Origin: Bacillota bacterium
GTDB taxonomy: Bacteria > Bacillota > Clostridia > Christensenellales > CAG-314
NCBI GenBank assembly: GCA_023458375.1
Contig: JAEWZT010000002.1
Coordinates: 248,001-312,000, forward strand
DNA: 64,000 nucleotides
Reading direction: 5' to 3'
The notes under the pieces are model-generated. The model searched no databases. It had not been told where the DNA came from and saw nothing but the letters and a program-made list of their open reading frames with translations. The translations under genes and the position numbers were made by a program. This document shows positions 7,444-16,414 of the stretch, one piece after another; position 1 is the stretch's first letter, and the number at the start of each line of letters is the position of its first letter.

Positions 7444-8757
7444 ATGGCAAAATTGAAAGTCGTGCATTATATCAACCAATTTTACGCAGGTATCGGCGGC
7501 GAGGAAATGGCGGGGACAAAGCCCCAGCTGCGCGAGGGCACGGTAGGTCCCGGCTTGGCTTTTTCCGCCGCGTTCAAAGACGAAGCTCAAATCACCCACA
7601 CTTTAATCTGCGGAGACTCACATTTTAACGAAAACTTAAAAACCGCGGGAGAGGAAATACTTAAAATGGTAAGTTCTCTAAAACCCGATTTGTTTATCGC
7701 GGGACCCGCCTTTAACGCGGGTCGTTACGGCGTGGCATGCGCCACCGTCTGCGATTTGGTGTCAAGAGAACTGCATATCCCCGTTTTGACGGGCATGTAT
7801 AGAGAAAACCCCGGCGCGGAAATGTTTAGAGACAAAATCTATATCGTTTCCACAAAAAACAGCGCCGTAGGGATGCGCGACGCCGCCCCCAAGATGGCAG
7901 CGCTTTCACTTAAACTTGCAAGGGGCGAAAAGATAGGTTCTTCCGCAGAAGAAGGCTATTTGCCCAACGGTATCCGCGTCAACTTCTTTGAAAAACAAAG
8001 GGGAAGCAAAAGAGCGGTGGATATGCTGCTTAAAAAACTTGCGGGAAAAGAGTTTGAAACGGAATTTCCCATGCCCGACTTTGACAGGGTGCCCGCAAAC
8101 CCCGCCGTTAAAGATTTAAGCAAATGCACCGTGGCTTTGGTAACTTCGGGGGGTATCGTGCCCAAGGGCAACCCCGACAAAATTGAGTCAAGCAGCGCTT
8201 CCAAATACGGTGAATACGACATTACTGGGGTAGCCGACTTAACGGCGGAAACTTACGAAACGGCGCACGGTGGTTACGACCCCTTATACGCCAACCAAGA
8301 CGCCGACAGGGTGCTTCCCGTTGACGTTATGCGCGAGTTTGAAAAGCAAGGTTTAATAGGCAAGCTTCACAACAAGTTTTATACTACCGTAGGAAACGGA
8401 ACGGCGGTTAAAAGCTCCAAAAAGTTTGCGCAGGAATACGCGCAGATTTTAAAAGCCGACGGCGTAGACGTCGTCATCTTAACCTCCACATGAGGAACGT
8501 GCACACGTTGCGGCGCAACGATGGTAAAAGAAATTGAACGCGCGGGAATCCCCGTAGTTCATATATGCACGGTAACCCCCATTTCCATGACTGTGGGCGC
8601 AAACAGAATTGTTCCCGCGGTCGCCATTCCCCACCCGCTGGGCAACCCCGCTTTGACAATGGAAGAAGAAAAGCAGTTAAGGCGCAAAATCTTAAAGACT
8701 GCTTTAAAGGCGCTTTCCACAGAAGTGTCCAAGCAAACGATTTTTGAGGTTAAATAA
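7444..8757 (+). CDS. grdB: Glycine reductase component B subunit gamma GrdB (selenoprotein)
   Basis: 437 residues including selenocysteine. The frame is interrupted by TGA at 8491-8493 (residue 350) and continues to TAA at 8755-8757. Across the UGA it reads ILTST-U-GTCTRCGATMVKE, the GrdB active-site block. The selenocysteine, with the CxxC downstream, attacks the substrate and passes a carboxymethyl group to GrdA. AACGTGCACACGTT just after the UGA forms a short hairpin in the position of a bacterial SECIS. An AAGGAGG site overlaps the grdE stop. A gene caller blind to Sec would split this into 349- and 78-residue pieces. Confidence 0.96.
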
Positions 8758-8777
8758 ACTAAGAAGGTGCATTTATT

Positions 8778-9716
8778 GTGAATAACATTTACGATTTAAT
8801 TATAATAGGAAGCGGACCCGCGGGGCTGTCGGCGGCAATTTACGCCGGACGTTCGCGCCTAAATACCCTTTTGATTGAGAGGGAAAAAGCGGGCGGTCAA
8901 ATCGTAATAACGAGCGAAATTGAAAACTATCCCGGCGGTATTGAGGAAGAAAGCGGCGTAACGCTTATTGACAGAATGGTCAAGCAGTCGAACAAATTCG
9001 GCGCCAAAAAGGTATTTGACACGGTAGTTGACGTTGAGTTAAAGGAAGGAATCAAAAAAATTAAGGGCTTAAAGGGCGAATACCTTGCCAAATCAGTAAT
9101 TATCGCAACAGGAGCCAACCCGCGCCCCATCGGCTGCAAGGGCGAAAGGGAACATATAGGCAAGGGCGTGTCTTACTGCGCCACCTGCGACGCGGCGTTT
9201 TTTGAAGACTTTGAGGTCTTTGTGGTGGGCGGCGGCGATTCGGCGGTGGAAGAGGCTTTGTATCTTACCAAGTTTGCCCGCAAGGTAACTATAATTCACC
9301 GCAGGGACGAGTTGCGCGCGGCAAAGTCCATACAGGAAAAAGCTTTTGCCAACCCCAAACTTGACTTTATGTGGGACAGCGTCGTAGTTGAACTTAAAGG
9401 CGACGGCATTTTGCAGTCTATGGTAGTCAAAAACGTCAAGACGGGGGAGCAAAGAGAAATTTTTGCCAACGAAGAAGACGGCACTTTCGGCGTTTTTGTC
9501 TTTGTCGGGCTTGTGCCCCAATCCAAAATTTTTGAAGGCAAAGTGGCGATGAAAGAGGGCTACATATTGACCGACGAAAATATGAAAACCGATGCCGAGG
9601 GAGTCTTCGCGGCGGGGGACGTTAGAGTTAAAGGATTCCGCCAAGTGGTAACAGCTACGGCGGACGGCGCGATAGCCGCCAGCGAAGCGGAGAAATATCT
9701 CGCTCATAAAGAGTAA
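8778..9716 (+). CDS. trxB: Thioredoxin reductase TrxB
   Basis: 312 residues, GTG start. The N-terminal FAD motif is GSGPAG (11-16), the redox-active pair is YCATC (Cys134/Cys137) and the second dinucleotide motif is VGGGDSA, with the C-terminal AAGDVR FAD block. It uses NADPH or reduced ferredoxin-type electrons to reduce the adjacent thioredoxin, which in turn regenerates GrdA during glycine reduction. Position 20 bases after grdB and before trxA fits this dedicated role. Confidence 0.93.
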   Translation: MNNIYDLIIIGSGPAGLSAAIYAGRSRLNTLLIEREKAGGQIVITSEIENYPGGIEEESGVTLIDRMVKQSNKFGAKKVFDTVVDVELKEGIKKIKGLKGEYLAKSVIIATGANPRPIGCKGEREHIGKGVSYCATCDAAFFEDFEVFVVGGGDSAVEEALYLTKFARKVTIIHRRDELRAAKSIQEKAFANPKLDFMWDSVVVELKGDGILQSMVVKNVKTGEQREIFANEEDGTFGVFVFVGLVPQSKIFEGKVAMKEGYILTDENMKTDAEGVFAAGDVRVKGFRQVVTATADGAIAASEAEKYLAHKE

Positions 9717-9758
9717 ATAAAACCACTAATTTTTTTAAAAAAGGAGGAAGTTTTAATT

Positions 9759-10079
9759 ATGTTAGAACTGACCAAAGACAATTTTGAACAGGAAGTGCTT
9801 AAAGCGGAAGGCAAAGTTTTTGTTGACTTTTTCAGCGACGGCTGCGTTCCGTGTCAGGCGCTTATGCCTTTTGTGCACGGCTGCGAGGAAAAATACGGCA
9901 AGCAGTTGAAGTTTGCTTCGCTCAATATTACGCAGGCTAGGCGGCTTGCAATAGCGCAAAGAGTGCTGGGTTTGCCCGTTATGGCAATCTACCACAAGGG
10001 CGAAAAAATTGAAGAGCTTATTAAAGACGACGCGACACAAGTCAATATTGAAGCGATGATAAAGCGCCACCTCGCCTAA
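9759..10079 (+). CDS. trxA: Thioredoxin of the glycine reductase system
   Basis: 106 residues with a strong AAGGAGG site. The active site is GCVPC (residues 28-32) instead of the usual WCGPC. This GCVPC form is known from thioredoxins of glycine-fermenting clostridia and fits a partner specialised for GrdA. The cis-proline block (VLGLPVMAIYHKGE) is present. It donates electrons that re-reduce the oxidised selenocysteine-cysteine pair of GrdA after each turnover. Confidence 0.92.
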   Translation: MLELTKDNFEQEVLKAEGKVFVDFFSDGCVPCQALMPFVHGCEEKYGKQLKFASLNITQARRLAIAQRVLGLPVMAIYHKGEKIEELIKDDATQVNIEAMIKRHLA

Positions 10080-10105
10080 AACGCTAAACAAAAAAGTTTC
10101 TTTTG

Positions 10106-10114
10106 TGGTATAAT
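10106..10114 (+). promoter_or_regulatory. Possible extended -10 promoter before grdA
   Basis: TGGTATAAT is a perfect extended -10 (TGn-TATAAT) in the 85-base gap between trxA and grdA. No good -35 is seen. It would allow extra grdA transcription independent of the riboswitch. Confidence 0.45.
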
Positions 10115-10164
10115 AACCAAAATAAGGATAAAATTACATTTTAAATATTTAAGGGAGGAAAGAA

Positions 10165-10635
10165 ATGAGCATACTTAAAGGCAAAAAAGTCATTATCATT
10201 GGAGACAGAGACGGAATTCCCGCCCCCGCCATTGAAGAATGCGTTAAGACTGCCGGCGCCGACGTAGTGTTCTCCTCTACCGAGTGCTTCGTTTGAACGG
10301 CGGCGGGTGCAATGGACTTAGAGAACCAAAAGAGGGTTAAAGAATTCGCTGAAAAATACGGCGCGGAAAATACCGTAGTCGTATTAGGAGCGGCGGAAGC
10401 GGAAGCCGCAGGATTAGCGGCGGAAACGGTAACCGCGGGCGACCCCACTTTTGCAGGTCCGTTGACGGGAGTCTCGTTGGGACTCAGAGTATATCACGTT
10501 TGTGAAAATGAAATTAAATCGGAAGTAAACGCCGATATTTACGATGCGCAGGTCGGCATGATGGAAATGGTTTTAGACCTTGACGCCATAGCGTCGGAAA
10601 TGACATCTATGCGCGGGCAGTTTACAAAATTTTAA
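10165..10635 (+). CDS. grdA: Glycine reductase component A GrdA (selenoprotein)
   Basis: 156 residues including selenocysteine at residue 44, encoded by TGA at 10294-10296. The motif CFVU (Cys41-Sec44) is the hallmark of selenoprotein A. It accepts the carboxymethyl group from protein B as a Se-carboxymethyl ether and delivers it to protein C, forming acetyl-enzyme and then acetyl phosphate. The start follows AGGGAGG by 6 bases. Without recoding only a 43-residue peptide and a fragment from an internal ATG at 10312 would be called. Confidence 0.96.
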
Positions 10636-11781
10636 GCATTGCCGCGTAAAAAGAAGGCTGTCGGCGCGCATTCAGTAAAATATGTTACGCCAATTAAAGA
10701 CGGTTTTCACGCGCAAATTATTACTTTCGTATGTTAAAACAATCCGCGCCTGCCGCAAGACAAGCGCGGAAACCCGAAAGGGGCGCTGTGGGAAAATAAT
10801 GTCTCCGCGCTCCTTTTGATTTTAAACGAGGATAACTGCGCAAAGACGATAAACAATAGAAAACATTTAGGGCATTGCGTCAAGCATAGAAAACGGTAAA
10901 ATGACACGCGAAAAAATTGCTTTAAAAAAAGGCGCGGCAAATAAAAATGAATACTGCCGCAGCAATGAAAGTAGAGCGCGGCAAAGGAAAAAGTATTTTG
11001 CAGTTGTGCAAAGATGCAGCAGGTTTTTTGGTAACGAAAAGAAAGAAAAGCATGCGCAAGGGATTTTTCCTGACAAAGCGTCGGGGCTAAAACAAAACAA
11101 CGCAAGGAAACGTCGCATAATCAATTATAATGTAAAAGCCTCCCTAGGCGCGCTGGCACAAAAAAATTGATGTTTTTTAAATAGCGGGGATAAAGATGAG
11201 AGCATAAAAGCGCGGCGGGTTTTCTTAACTAGTCCGACAAGAACGACAAGAAACAATAAATGTTAAGTGATTTTTTAAACTGCTGACATGTTTGAAAAGA
11301 CCGAAAACATATCTGCGCTTACCTTTATCAAATCAAGCACCTAAAAAAACAGATATAAGGCTAAGGGTGAAATATAAAATTGTTTCTTCTCCAAGCGACA
11401 AAGGCATAGTGGCAAAGCGCAAAATGAAGAGGCTTTTTCCTGAATCAAGGGGCAATTACGATAAAGGCAAACAAAATAAACCGCTGCCGTTATGGGCGCT
11501 ATAAATGAGGCATTTGCTTAGGGAAACTTAAACTTACCCGTTGCAGCAAAAGACCCAAAACCGCCACCTTTCTAAAAAACACACCAAAGAGCGCCAAAAA
11601 AGATTTAAAGCGAGGACCGCTTGCATTTAAAAAGACCGCGGCGCGCGCAACACAGCGAAAAGCCCAAACTGCTTAGGTAAAAAGCATACAACAAAAAATA
11701 AACGCCTTTATAAGGGCGAGAAAATATAAAGATTATTTCCAAACTTTTTGGAAACTTAAATAAAAAACAGGAGTAAAAATT
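10636..11781. other. Long A-rich spacer between grdA and grdC
   Basis: 1.15 kb without a recognisable gene. Its open frames (for example 10901-11170 and 11292-11504) are lysine-rich, lack ribosome binding sites and resemble no family, so I do not call them. The plus strand is rich in A over T, like other spacers downstream of plus-strand genes here. No clear terminator was found, so transcription could run from grdA into grdC. Confidence 0.55.
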
Positions 11782-13311
11782 ATGAACGGTGTAATAAAAG
11801 CAAGCTCTTATGTACTGGTGCACGCGCCCGATATGGTGCTCCATAACGGCACTACGCAAACTACGGAAAAAAAGGTCAACCCCAATTCCGAATACTTAAA
11901 AGAACTGCCCAAATATATAAGAAGCTACGGCGACGCGGTCAATTACCCGCCCAACCAAACATATATAGGCAACATTACCCCTTCGGGTCTTTCAAATGTC
12001 CCTTCGCCGTGGTATCAGGGCGGAAAAGGGGCGAGACAGGGAAAATTCGGCGAGATTATGCCGCAGGAAGAGTTTTATCTTTTAATGCAGGCTTGCGACG
12101 CCTTCGACCTCGTTATGCTGGAAAAAAGTTTTGTCAAAGGGGTTAAAGAAAGCTTTATCAAAAACCCAGTAATTGACGAAAACACCGTAATGCGCGTCAA
12201 AGAGGGCGCAGGGGAAGAGGAAATAGTTAAAGCTGTCCAAAGCGGAGCGGAGGGACTTTACCACGGCGGAAAGCTTATAGGCTGCGTTAAAGGGGCGCAC
12301 GACGTTGACATAAATCTTTCTTCCCACGTGCTGCACGAAAATCTGGTATCAAAAGCTTCCTGCGCGCTTTCCATTATGCACCTTATAAAAAACGCGGGGA
12401 TAGCAAAGGGCGACGTTGACTACGTTATAGATTGTTCCGAAGAGGCGGTAGGCGACATGAACCAGCGCGGCGGCGGAAATATGGCGAAAGCGGCGGCGGA
12501 AATCGCGGGACTTACAGGCGCTTCGGGGGGAGACATGAGGGCGTTTTGCGCCGCTCCCGCCCACGCCCTTATACACGCGGCGGCGCTTGTTAAAAGCGGC
12601 ACATACGCAAACGTGGTGGTTGCGGCAGGCGGAAGCACCGCCAAACTGGGCATGAACGGCAAAGACCACGTTAAAAAGGCAATGCCCATTTTAGAAGATA
12701 TGCTTGGAGGCTTTGCCCTTTTGATTTCAAAAAACGACGGTATCAACCCCGAAATTGTAAGTGAATTTACCGGCAGGCACTCGGTGGGCAGCGGCTCCGC
12801 CCCCCAAAACGTTATTACGGCGTTAGTGTCAGACCCGCTGGACAAAATGGGGTTAAAAATTATCGACATTGACAAATACGCGGCAGAACTTCAAAACCCC
12901 GAAATAACAAAGCCGGCGGGCGCGGGGGACGTGCCTCTGGCAAACTTTAAAATGATAGGAGCGCTTGCGGTTAAACGCGGCGAGATGGACAGGACTGCCC
13001 TTGAAAACTTTATTACGCTGCACGGTATGACGGGCTGGGCTCCTACGCAGGGGCATATTCCTTCGGGCGTTCCCTATGTCGGCTTTGCGCGAGAGGATAT
13101 TTTAAGCGGCGATATAAAAAACTGCATGATTATAGGCAAGGGAAGCCTCTTTTTGGGCAGAATGACCAACCTTTTTGACGGCGTTTCCGTTATTTTAAAG
13201 AAAAACGAGGGCGGGTCGGGCAAAAGCGAAGTGTCGCGCGAAGAGGTTAAAAAACTTGTGGCGCAAGCTATGGGCGACTTTGCGGCGTGGCTTAGCAGGG
13301 AGGAAAAGTAA
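11782..13311 (+). CDS. grdC: Glycine reductase component C subunit beta GrdC
   Basis: 509 residues with an AGGAG site. GrdC and GrdD form protein C, which cleaves the Se-carboxymethyl group of GrdA with phosphate to give acetyl phosphate. GrdC has a thiolase/FabH-like core. Visible blocks are GNITPSGLSNVPSPWYQGG near residue 60 and GLTGASGGDMRAFCAAPAHA near 240, where the cysteine lies at a position suited to an acyl-thiolase nucleophile. Its stop touches the grdD start (TAAATG), so the two subunits are coupled. Confidence 0.95.
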   Translation: MNGVIKASSYVLVHAPDMVLHNGTTQTTEKKVNPNSEYLKELPKYIRSYGDAVNYPPNQTYIGNITPSGLSNVPSPWYQGGKGARQGKFGEIMPQEEFYLLMQACDAFDLVMLEKSFVKGVKESFIKNPVIDENTVMRVKEGAGEEEIVKAVQSGAEGLYHGGKLIGCVKGAHDVDINLSSHVLHENLVSKASCALSIMHLIKNAGIAKGDVDYVIDCSEEAVGDMNQRGGGNMAKAAAEIAGLTGASGGDMRAFCAAPAHALIHAAALVKSGTYANVVVAAGGSTAKLGMNGKDHVKKAMPILEDMLGGFALLISKNDGINPEIVSEFTGRHSVGSGSAPQNVITALVSDPLDKMGLKIIDIDKYAAELQNPEITKPAGAGDVPLANFKMIGALAVKRGEMDRTALENFITLHGMTGWAPTQGHIPSGVPYVGFAREDILSGDIKNCMIIGKGSLFLGRMTNLFDGVSVILKKNEGGSGKSEVSREEVKKLVAQAMGDFAAWLSREEK

Positions 13312-14460
13312 ATGGCTGACGTCAAAAAGCTAATCGCGGATACTTTTAAAGACATTGCCGAAGGCATTAAAAGCGGCAGTTTCGCGCCCCGCCAAAAAAT
13401 TGTGGTAACGGGGCTAAACAGCGAACACGGCGAGGATAACGTAATTAGCGGGGCGGTGGAAGCCTGCGCTTATGCCGACGTAATTTATATAGGAAGCCAA
13501 AAGCACGATAAATTAAAATGCGTTTTTGCCGACTGCGAGAAAGAAGCGCATGAAAAAATGGAAAAACTGCTTGAAGGCGAAGCGGCGGGCGCGGTAACGG
13601 CGCATTATCCTTTTCCCGTGGGCGTTTCAACGGTGGGGCGTGTAACAACCCCCGCAAGGGGAAAAGAGGTATATATTGCCTCAACTACCGGCACAAGCGC
13701 GACGGACAGGGTTGAAAGTATGGTTAAAAACGCCCTTTACGGCATTATCTGCGCAAAAAGCTGCGGCATTGAAAACCCTACGGTAGGCATTTTAAATATT
13801 GAGGGGGCGCGCCAAACGGAAAGGGCCTTAAAAGAGCTTGCCCAAAACGGCTATCCCATAACTTTCGGCAGTTCCGTCCGTCAAGACGGCGGCTGCGTTT
13901 TAAGGGGCAACGACCTTCTTAGCGGCGCTTGCGACGTGATTGTAGCCGATTCGTTAACGGGTAATATTTTAATTAAGCTGTTAAGTTCCTTTTCTACGGG
14001 GGGAAGTTACGAAGCCGTCGGCTGCGGCTACGGTCCGGGGATAGGTAAAGGCTTTGACAAACTTATTATGATTATTTCGCGCGCGTCGGGCAGCCCTGTT
14101 ATAAGCGGCGCCATAAACTACGCGGCGCAGCTTGTAAAGGGAGATTACAAAAAAGTCGCCGCCAAAGAATTTGACAGCGCGGAAAAAGCGGGATTATCAA
14201 AAATTATAGAAAAATACAGGGCAAAGCAAAGCGAGCAAAGCGGTGTAAAGGCGGCGGCAGCGCCGCAAAAAGAAACGGTAACCGAGCAGATTTCGGGGGT
14301 AGAAATCACCGAACTTGACGACGCCGTTTCCGCTCTTTGGGCGAAAGGCATTTACGCCCAAAGCGGAATGGGCTGCACCGGTCCTATCATTTTGGTAAGC
14401 AAAGAAAAATACGCCATTGCCGTTGAGGCGCTAAAAAAAGAGGGGCGCATCGGGGGCTGA
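13312..14460 (+). CDS. grdD: Glycine reductase component C subunit alpha GrdD
   Basis: 382 residues, starting directly after grdC. The protein has a PlsX/phosphotransacetylase-like core (for example VEACAYADVIYIGSQKH and GYGPGIGKGFDKL) and a C-terminal segment with MGCTGPIILV (Cys355). The corresponding cysteine carries the acetyl group before phosphorolysis. A linker of about 20 residues rich in A, Q, S and K precedes this C-terminal part. With GrdC it releases acetyl phosphate, which yields ATP through acetate kinase (not in the window). Confidence 0.94.
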   Translation: MADVKKLIADTFKDIAEGIKSGSFAPRQKIVVTGLNSEHGEDNVISGAVEACAYADVIYIGSQKHDKLKCVFADCEKEAHEKMEKLLEGEAAGAVTAHYPFPVGVSTVGRVTTPARGKEVYIASTTGTSATDRVESMVKNALYGIICAKSCGIENPTVGILNIEGARQTERALKELAQNGYPITFGSSVRQDGGCVLRGNDLLSGACDVIVADSLTGNILIKLLSSFSTGGSYEAVGCGYGPGIGKGFDKLIMIISRASGSPVISGAINYAAQLVKGDYKKVAAKEFDSAEKAGLSKIIEKYRAKQSEQSGVKAAAAPQKETVTEQISGVEITELDDAVSALWAKGIYAQSGMGCTGPIILVSKEKYAIAVEALKKEGRIGG

Positions 14461-15014
14461 ACGGCTTTTTTTGAATAAAAATTGCCAAGGTTGAACAAAA
14501 AAAGAGCAGTCAATATACCAAAGCCGAAAGCGTTAAATAAGTATGTCAAGAAAGCAAAAAGTTTTTCGCGTTAAGCCGTAATGGTCGCGATTATGCAGCA
14601 AATATTGCCGTTCATTATCCGGTAAGTTTTTGCCTTTAATTATTAAGCGTTAAATCGCGGCGCCGCGGTTTTGTGCGGGCAAATTTACGCTTGGCAAAAA
14701 AAACAAAACGCAGTTAATGCCGCATAAATAATTGGCGGCGTTATACGGCGGGCGGTTTTCAAGCCGCGGCGCAAAAGATAGTTTGGATTTCTAGGCAAAC
14801 GGCAAAACCGCTTAACCGCAAAGAAATAAATAGGGCGGGCTTAACTTCTATATGGCAACCCTTTTGCGCAAAGACAATAAACAATTCTTTTATGAAAAAG
14901 GACAATGACTAAGACTTTTGCAAAACAAGACGGCAGTTTATAAAAACGGAGTCTTTTCCGTATAGACCAAGCCGCAAGGCAAAATCTAATTTTTCCAAAA
15001 AAGGAGAAAGATAT
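14461..15014. other. A-rich spacer between grdD and selA
   Basis: 550 bases with no gene. A GCGGTTTTCAAGCCGC hairpin near 14753 has no T tract. TGCGCAAAGACAATAAACAA near 14867 closely resembles a sequence near 10838 in the previous spacer. A plausible selA promoter lies near the end. Confidence 0.5.
14918..14944 (+). promoter_or_regulatory. Possible selA-selB promoter
   Basis: TTGCAA at 14918-14923, a 15-base spacer and TATAAA at 14939-14944. The spacer is short, so confidence is modest. Confidence 0.4.
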
Positions 15015-16403
15015 TTGATAAAGCAGGAATTATTGCGCCAAATCCCAAGGGTGGACGACGTTGCCGCCGCCGCCCAAAATGAGGGCGGTCAAACCGCTTA
15101 CGCCTCCCTCGTCAAATGCGCGCGCGAAGAAATTGAAAATATCCGCCAAAGCGTTTTAGAGGGGAAAACCCAACAAATCCCGCCCCTTTCCCTTATTGTA
15201 AAAAACGTTTTAGAAAGCGTTTTGGCGCAATGCCGTTACAGCCTGCGCCCCTTAATTAACGCGACGGGCGTAGTGCTTCACACCAATTTGGGGCGCGCCC
15301 CCCTTGCAAAACGGGCGGCGGAACATATCAAAGAAGTATCCCTAAATTACTCCAACTTAGAATACGACCTTTGCGAAGGCGTTCGCGGAAGCCGCCACAG
15401 CCATGTGGAAAAGCTGCTTTGTTCCCTTACGGGCGCCCAATCGGCAATGGTTGTAAACAACAACGCCGCGGCGGTCTTTTTAACGCTTGCGGCGCTTTGC
15501 AAAGGCGGGGAAGTGGTCGTTTCGCGCGGCGAGCTGGTGGAAATAGGCGGGTCTTTCCGCGTGCCCGAGATTATGGCGCTAAGCGGGGCGGTTTTAAAGG
15601 AAGTGGGCACGACAAACAAAACAAAGCTTTCCGATTATAAAAGGGCGGTTAGGCAAGAAAGCGCCGCGCTGCTCAAAGTGCATACAAGCAATTTTAAAAT
15701 AGTGGGCTTTACCGAAGGGGTGGCGCTTGAAGAGCTGGCAATTTTAGCCAAAGAAAAAAATCTGCCGCTGATTTACGATTTGGGGAGCGGCTTGATGACG
15801 GAGGAAAAGCTTTTGGGCGTAAACGGAGAGCTTACGGCAAAAGAGAATTTGGCAAAGGGCGCCGACGTAGTATGTTTTAGCGGGGACAAGCTTTTGGGCG
15901 GACCTCAGGCGGGCATAATAGCAGGCAAGACAAAATATATAGAAGAAATTAAAAGGCATCAGCTTGCAAGGGTGCTCAGAATTGACAAATTGACTTTGGC
16001 GGCTCTTGAAAGCACCTTGCAGATATATTCGGAAAAAAGAGAATTAAAAGAAATCCCGCTTTTAAAAGCGCTGTCGGCAACGCAGGAGGAGCTGAAAGAA
16101 AAAGCTTATAAACTGCTCAATTTGCTGCCGCCTGCAAAGGATGCGTATAAGGCGGCGCTTGTTCCCTCGCAGGGGCAGGCGGGAGGAGGTTCGGCTCCAA
16201 ATGAAGAGCTTCCCTCTTGGGCTGTTGAGATAACCCCCTTTTCGCTTACGGCGGCTGCGCTTGAAAAAGCTTTGCGCATGCAGGAAATACCCGTGATTTG
16301 CCGGATACACAAGGGAAAAGTTTTACTTGACGCGCGCACAGTCGCAGAGGAAGAGTTTGAAGACGTTGCCCTTGCCGTTGGTGAGGCTTTTAAGCAAGAT
16401 TAA
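15015..16403 (+). CDS. selA: L-seryl-tRNA(Sec) selenium transferase SelA
   Basis: 462 residues, TTG start 8 bases after AAGGAG. SelA is a PLP enzyme that converts seryl-tRNA(Sec) to selenocysteyl-tRNA(Sec) with selenophosphate. The N-terminal tRNA-binding domain begins LRQIPRVDDV. The core includes INATGVVLHTNLGRAPL (81-97) and the PLP lysine in CFSGDKLLGGPQAG (Lys292). Length is normal. The gene is 11 bases before selB, and its own tRNA lies downstream, so insertion machinery and selenoproteins sit together. Confidence 0.96.
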   Translation: MIKQELLRQIPRVDDVAAAAQNEGGQTAYASLVKCAREEIENIRQSVLEGKTQQIPPLSLIVKNVLESVLAQCRYSLRPLINATGVVLHTNLGRAPLAKRAAEHIKEVSLNYSNLEYDLCEGVRGSRHSHVEKLLCSLTGAQSAMVVNNNAAAVFLTLAALCKGGEVVVSRGELVEIGGSFRVPEIMALSGAVLKEVGTTNKTKLSDYKRAVRQESAALLKVHTSNFKIVGFTEGVALEELAILAKEKNLPLIYDLGSGLMTEEKLLGVNGELTAKENLAKGADVVCFSGDKLLGGPQAGIIAGKTKYIEEIKRHQLARVLRIDKLTLAALESTLQIYSEKRELKEIPLLKALSATQEELKEKAYKLLNLLPPAKDAYKAALVPSQGQAGGGSAPNEELPSWAVEITPFSLTAAALEKALRMQEIPVICRIHKGKVLLDARTVAEEEFEDVALAVGEAFKQD

Positions 16404-16414
16404 GGAGAAAAACT

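Noticed and set aside
10901..11170. 89-residue lysine-rich frame between grdA and grdC
   Set aside because: No ribosome binding site, no family resemblance, and composition like the other A-rich spacers; the opposite strand is open too.
11292..11504. 70-residue frame before grdC
   Set aside because: Same reasons: lysine/proline-rich chance frame without a start signal.
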